From contig JACXTQ010000363.1 in the NCBI GenBank assembly GCA_016919605.1, positions 1-9,528 on the forward strand: a stretch of 9,528 bases of DNA, read 5' to 3'. Of this stretch, positions 5,330 to 9,528 are shown in pieces (position 1 is the stretch's first letter; the number at the start of each line of letters is the position of its first letter). Below the pieces are notes generated by a model, which worked only from the letters and a program-made list of their open reading frames with translations, made no database searches and was not told the DNA's origin. This DNA comes from Methylovulum sp. Lineage in GTDB: Bacteria; Pseudomonadota; Gammaproteobacteria; Methylococcales; Methylomonadaceae. The position numbers and the translations under genes are program-made.

Positions 5330-8300
5330 ATGTTCTGGGCTGCTTGGCCGCCCGCCAAAATTTCCCGATACAATGCCACACAGTCTGCGACCTGACCGGC
5401 AACTGTACGCACGGTTTTTTGCGGGCATTGTTTCAAAAAACGCTCTGGATCAGCATCAATTTCCAGTAAAGCCGCTTGTAAGGCCGTCACGTCATCAACC
5501 GAAACCACCCGGCCATTGACACCTTCGTCAACACTGTCGCCGACTGCACCCCTATCGGATGCAATCACCCACACCCCCGCGTAAGCCGCTTCGCGGGTGA
5601 CCAGACCATAGGACTCAGGCCATATTGACGGTGCGGCCAACACATCCATCGCCGCATACATGGCATTGATTTCAGATTGTTTATATTTCGGACGGAAAAT
5701 CACTGGCGTACTGCCCCATTGCCCATGATAAACCTCGCCGGACTCTAGGCTGTGGTCAATGATATGGACTTCGATATGCTTAAGGTTGGCTTGCACCACG
5801 GCTTCCCGAAACAGGTCGAAACCTTTATGGTAACTGGCCCCGCCAATGTGGGCGATACGGACTTTAGGGGCGGTGGAAAGGCTGTCTTTGCTACGCGGCA
5901 AGACCGGAAACAAGGCCAGGCCATTTTCATTGGTTTGGGTTTGGGTGATGCCTGCATCCACATAAATGTCGCGGAACTTGTCAGATACCGCCAACACGGC
6001 GCTGGCGGTGTTTAAGAGGCGATATAAAGGCAGTTGTCTGGCGAACGTGCCTATGTCGGCAAATGCTTGGCGGGTGTTGATTAACTCATGCTCCTCGGTA
6101 ATCAAAAAAAAGTATTTTGACAACCACCAGCCATCATGCAAAGTGATAAGGTAAGGGATTTTTAAGGCCAATGCGGCCTCAACCACCGAGGCGGTCAAGA
6201 CAGGCAAGGCATGGAAATGGATGAGGTCAAAACCGTATTTGCCATAGAACTCCAAACAAAAGGCATAAATGGCTTCATCCTGAATGTCCGACCAATCGCG
6301 TAACGGTACATTCAAACGGGTCACTAACGCCGGGCCATACAAAAATTGCTCGATTGAATAGGGGGCGAAGTGTTCGGGATTGAGTTGGCTGGTCAATATG
6401 TAAACTTCATACTCATTGGCATAAGTCTCCATCAACATCCGCACATGCGATTCAAATACCCGTGTCGCCCCACCGACCGATTGCGGAGCAAACCACACAT
6501 TGACATACAATAAGCGCGGCTTGGCTGGTGTTGCCCGGATAAGGGAGGGGGATGCCGAATAATCAGCCAAGGTCTGCTTAAGGATATTCTCCCCCACACT
6601 AGGGGCATAGTGTTCCAGAGCATAACACCGCGCATTTTCACCAATGCGCCGGCGCAATTCAGCGGATTCAACCAGCCTTGTCAACTGTTGCAGCCAGGCT
6701 TGCGTGGTGGCGGCGAACAGCACCTCCTGTTCGGCTTGCAACACATGCCGGTATGTGCCGGTAGGGGTGACGATGCTGGGTATGCCAAAAACGGCCGCTT
6801 CCAACCATTTTATTTCGCTTTTGCAATCGGTGAACGGGTCTTGTTCCAATACGGCGATATTGATGTCGGCTTGGCTAAGCTGTTTTAAATAGTAATCGCG
6901 GTCTGAGGTCGGTTGCCTAAATTCAATCCTATCGGCATAAGGCTCCAATTCGGGCGGCAATTGAAAATAACCGAAGGCGGTAAATTTAACGGCGGGAAAA
7001 CGTTTTAAGATAAGCACCAAGGCTGGGCCAAACACCTCATAAATGACTTGCTTATGGGCTTTGGTGGCACTGCCGTAAAAAAGCTCTATCGTTTCCGAGG
7101 ATTTTTGGGTTTTCTTAAATTGCCGTGCCACCAAATGCAGGCTAGGTGTCAGCAAATTGGGATGCACCGCCACCCTTTTGTCCGGCCCGACCACGGCGCC
7201 GATGCGTTCCGCCAAGGGTTGGGTGGAGCAGGTGATCCTATCGGCAAGCTGTAGGGCCGCTGCAAAAAAGGGATTGTCCATGACCAGGTGGGTATGGAAT
7301 TCCTCATCAATCGTCCCCGCATAGGATGCCAGCGGGGCGGGGAAATAGCGCTCATCAAACAAATAATCATCAATATCGTAAATGACCGGTATATGCAGTT
7401 GGCGGGCGTAAGCGACCAATTTAAAAATAGTGTACACGGCGGGTACGCGGCAGATATAAACGACATCGGTAAACGCCATGTCGCGTTTCCAAGCATCATC
7501 ATCCAAGGTGTCAATATCCTTGTACCCTGTTTGATAACCTAAGCTATGGGCCTGGTCCATTTTTTGCTGCACCCGGTATTGGTAGCATTGCCACAGGTCT
7601 TTGGAGCCAATAAATAGGATATGCCCAAAGCGCCGGGAGGCGGGTTTACGGTTAGCCGCAGGGCCTTGGTAGTGGCTTTGACCCGCAAAAGCTTGGCTAG
7701 ATTCTATTGCGCTAAACAAGGCCGCCAAATCCTCACGCCTGTCCGACAGTGCAGCACAAATATCGCCAGCTTTTGCCATCGCCTTGGTATGCCCGACACT
7801 GTTTTGGAAAAATTGCCGTAAAAATTGATCGGCCAGATATTGTAGTTTGCCGCCACGGTGCGGATCGAGCAGGAAGCTTTTAAACAACATCGCCAAAATG
7901 TGCGGCAGGGATTGGCGGATGGCATTGATGCGGCCTTCACACAGGATGGCCAGCAAAGCGGCCGTTTCTTGGTAAACAAAAGCTGATTCTGAATGGGCCT
8001 TGATGGCGGCGGCAAAATCTTGCATGGCTTCGTAATTCCTGCCTAAGCAGCGGTTTATTTTGCCACACTGCTCCAGCAGTAAGCGTTCGTTGGTATGGGC
8101 ATTATTGCGGCGGATGAAATCCAAGACATTTGCCGCAAAGGGCAAGTCTTGGTAAAGGTTGGCAAGGGTGAGCCCCAACAAATATAAAAACCGGAAAGCC
8201 AATGGGCTTAGCGGATCGGCCATGTTTAAGGGCATGAAATGGCTATCGCGGTAGCACCAAATAATGGTGTCACACATGATGTCGGCATACAAGGCGTTGG

Positions 8301-9042
8301 TAAAGTGATGTTTGCTGCGCACTTCGCCATGCAACGCGGTTTCCAGCCATTGCAGTTCGTCCATCGTTAAAGAACCGTTCGCTTGGCTGGAAATGGTGCG
8401 TAGCAAAATCAGCTCAAATACCGGAAGCCCTAAGCTGCAACGGGTCTGGAGAACATCCGGGCGCAACTGTCCGTGTAACCATGAGTAATGCCCCAAGCGC
8501 AAAAAATGGCGGCAAAATCCCAGCAAGTAAGTGTAAGCGCGCTCTTCTTCCTGTGCAGTATCGGTAACGTGTAAAACTTTGAGCAATTCCGGCAATGCGA
8601 ATTGTTGTTCGGCCAGCGTCAGATCATCACGGAGAGGGTCAAGTGCCGAGCAATACAGTTGCCGGACTGCCGCCGCCGTTAATGCCAAAGGGCTGGACAT
8701 CAGTTCATGGTGGTGTCCGGCATCAAAAAATGCCTGGACTTGGCTACCCAGCTTAAGCCGCTTGAGTACGGCGATAGGGATTTTTTTAAAAGTAAAGGCG
8801 CAAGAGCCATCCGTTTTTCCGGCAAAATACAGGTCTTCACGCATCAGCCCCGCTACCGTTTGCCCCATAGCTATGCCATCAACGGTCAAATGGACAACCA
8901 GCCGCCGGAGTGGGTCAGTGCTGTCATACGCCCAACCGTTCAATTCCCCTGTTGCTGAAATGCCATCCAGATAACCTTGCAAGGTAGCGGATGTAAAAGT
9001 GTCTGGCCCTGCTGGATTAAGAACGTAACCGGAAGTAGTCAT
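5323..9042 (-). CDS. Giant double glycosyltransferase with N-terminal beta-sandwich and helical middle
   Basis: A 1239-residue cytoplasmic enzyme, probably adding two different sugars to a surface glycan. Residues about 21-120 form a beta-sandwich (GYLDGISATGELNGWAYD, then VDG..MG and DLYFAGKTDGS) that also occurs at the front of other large bacterial glycosyltransferases. About 130-455 is alpha-helical and TPR-like. The first GT-B module spans about 470-825: DIDDYLFDE (556-564), a donor-site YGSATKAHK (656-664) and KSEIKWLEAAVFGIPS (741-756). The second, GT4-like, spans about 842-1230: acceptor-side GGATRV (857-862), LHDGWW (968-973), HIGGASYHKGF (1065-1075, with K1073) and the EX7E donor motif from E1143 to E1151 (ESYGLVTRE). 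Both modules look intact. The ATG at 9040-9042 has no visible Shine-Dalgarno box; a TATAAC at 9052-9057 on the minus strand could be a -10 giving an almost leaderless message. The gene converges with the flavoenzyme gene 123 bases away. Confidence 0.9.
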   Translation of the reverse strand: MTTSGYVLNPAGPDTFTSATLQGYLDGISATGELNGWAYDSTDPLRRLVVHLTVDGIAMGQTVAGLMREDLYFAGKTDGSCAFTFKKIPIAVLKRLKLGSQVQAFFDAGHHHELMSSPLALTAAAVRQLYCSALDPLRDDLTLAEQQFALPELLKVLHVTDTAQEEERAYTYLLGFCRHFLRLGHYSWLHGQLRPDVLQTRCSLGLPVFELILLRTISSQANGSLTMDELQWLETALHGEVRSKHHFTNALYADIMCDTIIWCYRDSHFMPLNMADPLSPLAFRFLYLLGLTLANLYQDLPFAANVLDFIRRNNAHTNERLLLEQCGKINRCLGRNYEAMQDFAAAIKAHSESAFVYQETAALLAILCEGRINAIRQSLPHILAMLFKSFLLDPHRGGKLQYLADQFLRQFFQNSVGHTKAMAKAGDICAALSDRREDLAALFSAIESSQAFAGQSHYQGPAANRKPASRRFGHILFIGSKDLWQCYQYRVQQKMDQAHSLGYQTGYKDIDTLDDDAWKRDMAFTDVVYICRVPAVYTIFKLVAYARQLHIPVIYDIDDYLFDERYFPAPLASYAGTIDEEFHTHLVMDNPFFAAALQLADRITCSTQPLAERIGAVVGPDKRVAVHPNLLTPSLHLVARQFKKTQKSSETIELFYGSATKAHKQVIYEVFGPALVLILKRFPAVKFTAFGYFQLPPELEPYADRIEFRQPTSDRDYYLKQLSQADINIAVLEQDPFTDCKSEIKWLEAAVFGIPSIVTPTGTYRHVLQAEQEVLFAATTQAWLQQLTRLVESAELRRRIGENARCYALEHYAPSVGENILKQTLADYSASPSLIRATPAKPRLLYVNVWFAPQSVGGATRVFESHVRMLMETYANEYEVYILTSQLNPEHFAPYSIEQFLYGPALVTRLNVPLRDWSDIQDEAIYAFCLEFYGKYGFDLIHFHALPVLTASVVEAALALKIPYLITLHDGWWLSKYFFLITEEHELINTRQAFADIGTFARQLPLYRLLNTASAVLAVSDKFRDIYVDAGITQTQTNENGLALFPVLPRSKDSLSTAPKVRIAHIGGASYHKGFDLFREAVVQANLKHIEVHIIDHSLESGEVYHGQWGSTPVIFRPKYKQSEINAMYAAMDVLAAPSIWPESYGLVTREAAYAGVWVIASDRGAVGDSVDEGVNGRVVSVDDVTALQAALLEIDADPERFLKQCPQKTVRTVAGQVADCVALYREILAGGQAAQNMQ

Positions 9043-9093
9043 AGAGTGGATGTTATAGTCGGGTGGCGGAATGTTGACGGGCCTTTTTCCAAC

Positions 9094-9210
9094 TATACTT
9101 CAAACGGTCGCATTTTCGGTTTTTAGTGGGAGGGAGCCTAGGTCTCCTGCCTGCTAGTTGCGCTAGAGATACAAGCTCCAAAAACCGGAAACGTGACCAT
9201 TCAGAGTATA
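9094..9210. mobile_element. MITE-like element, diverged copy (117 bp)
   Basis: The ends are imperfect inverted repeats: TATACTTCAAACGGTCGC on the left, and on the right the complement of TATACTCTGAATGGTCAC, both followed by a CGGTTTTT-type tract. About 24 of 31 positions match. Both tips read TATACT/AGTATA, which suggests insertion at TA with duplication, as for IS630/Tc1-mariner-type elements. The inner segment differs in sequence from the 9291 copy but again holds a small hairpin (GGGAG at about 9132-9136 with CTCCT about seven bases later). There is no coding capacity. Its left tip lies 52 bases upstream of the glycosyltransferase start codon. Confidence 0.7.
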
Positions 9211-9290
9211 TACACGCCCATACCATTGCAAAAAAGGGTGCGGCGGCAAAAAAACTCCCTTACCAATTATAGGAGTATACGGACATAATA

Positions 9291-9410
9291 TATACTCTAA
9301 GCGGTCAAATTTTTGGTTTTTATTGAGATGGGCACGGGCATATCTTGCCCGCTGGTTGTGGTCAAGAGACCCAGGCTCTAAAAAACAAAAACTTGACCGC
9401 TTAGAGTATA
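9291..9410. mobile_element. MITE-like element, best-preserved copy (120 bp)
   Basis: The left arm (9291-9322) begins TATACTCTAAGCGGTCAA. The right arm (9379-9410) is its inverted complement, with 30 of 32 positions identical. The tips allow a TA target duplication (TA before TACTCT and TA after AGAGTA). The centre carries a hairpin, CGGGCA at 9335-9340 with TGCCCG at 9346-9351, and a second short one, GGTC/GACC, at about 9359-9370. There is no open reading frame of its own, so it would need a transposase supplied in trans. The near-perfect arms suggest it is the youngest of the three copies. Confidence 0.8.
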
Positions 9411-9528
9411 GGCTCTGGGCGGCTAAGTGTTCGGTTGCTTCAATTTTTGGGGTACGCTGTGCCCCGCCGTTTCCGTGCTGCAACCGCATAACGGCGAGGA
9501 CAAGGTTTTTAAGGTATCGGGTTTCAGG

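Larger units (their letters stand above)
9043..9528. other. Non-coding region with two MITE-like copies; nothing else recognised
   Basis: Upstream of the glycosyltransferase gene there are two related elements (9094-9210 and 9291-9410) separated by 80 bases of unassigned DNA. From 9411 to the edge I see only a short hairpin: GGGGTAC at 9449-9455 with GTGCCCC at 9459-9465, one wobble pair. It is preceded by T5 on the plus strand, so it lacks the polarity of a terminator in either direction. A minus-strand frame at 9163-9489 runs through both repeats and is not accepted as a gene. Confidence 0.6.

Noticed and set aside
5196..5519. Plus-strand frame whose ATG overlaps the flavoenzyme stop (ATGA)
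   Set aside because: The overlap looks like translational coupling, but there is no coding character and most of it is antisense to the glycosyltransferase C-terminus.
9449..9465. GGGGTAC/GTGCCCC hairpin as a terminator
   Set aside because: The T-run lies before the stem on the plus strand and appears as an A-run after it on the minus strand, so the polarity is wrong in both directions.
9163..9489. 108-codon minus-strand frame at the right end
   Set aside because: It reads straight through both repeat copies and the DNA between them; the peptide follows the repeat sequence and looks like nothing known.

Overview
The window looks like a chromosomal stretch of a gammaproteobacterium. The signs are a moderate base composition, a PEP-CTERM surface protein, large exopolysaccharide-type glycosyltransferases and an accessory toxin-antitoxin/kinase patch. 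A Methylococcales- or Thiotrichales-like host would fit, but this is inference from gene style and not a sequence match.

Region 1-1570 is accessory and entirely on the minus strand. In transcription order it holds a ribbon-helix-helix antitoxin, a RelE/ParE-type toxin cut short after 53 codons, a hairpin with perfect 13-base arms, a Hanks-type Ser/Thr kinase in clearly AT-richer DNA with a TTG start, and the beginning of a small coiled-coil protein that leaves the window. The toxin is broken exactly where the composition changes, so the kinase block probably arrived by insertion or rearrangement.

Region 1655-3263, also minus, holds a secreted PEP-CTERM protein followed by a membrane sterol desaturase/fatty acid hydroxylase-family protein. 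They are 58 bases apart and possibly co-transcribed. Region 3264-3888 is a long divergent intergenic stretch with promoter elements for both flanking genes, small inverted repeats and a shortened copy of a MITE-like repeat.

Region 3889-9042 is an envelope or exopolysaccharide pair arranged tail to tail. On the plus strand is a FAD-dependent oxidoreductase of the protoporphyrinogen-oxidase/UDP-galactopyranose-mutase-like superfamily. On the minus strand is a 1239-residue protein with an N-terminal beta-sandwich, a helical middle and two GT-B glycosyltransferase modules. Together with the PEP-CTERM protein, these genes suggest synthesis and anchoring of a surface glycan.

Region 9043-9528 is non-coding and holds two further copies of the MITE-like element. 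One is nearly intact (120 bp, 32-base terminal inverted repeats with two mismatches) and one is diverged. Their ends fit insertion at TA. The three related copies are the clearest structure that the genes do not explain.
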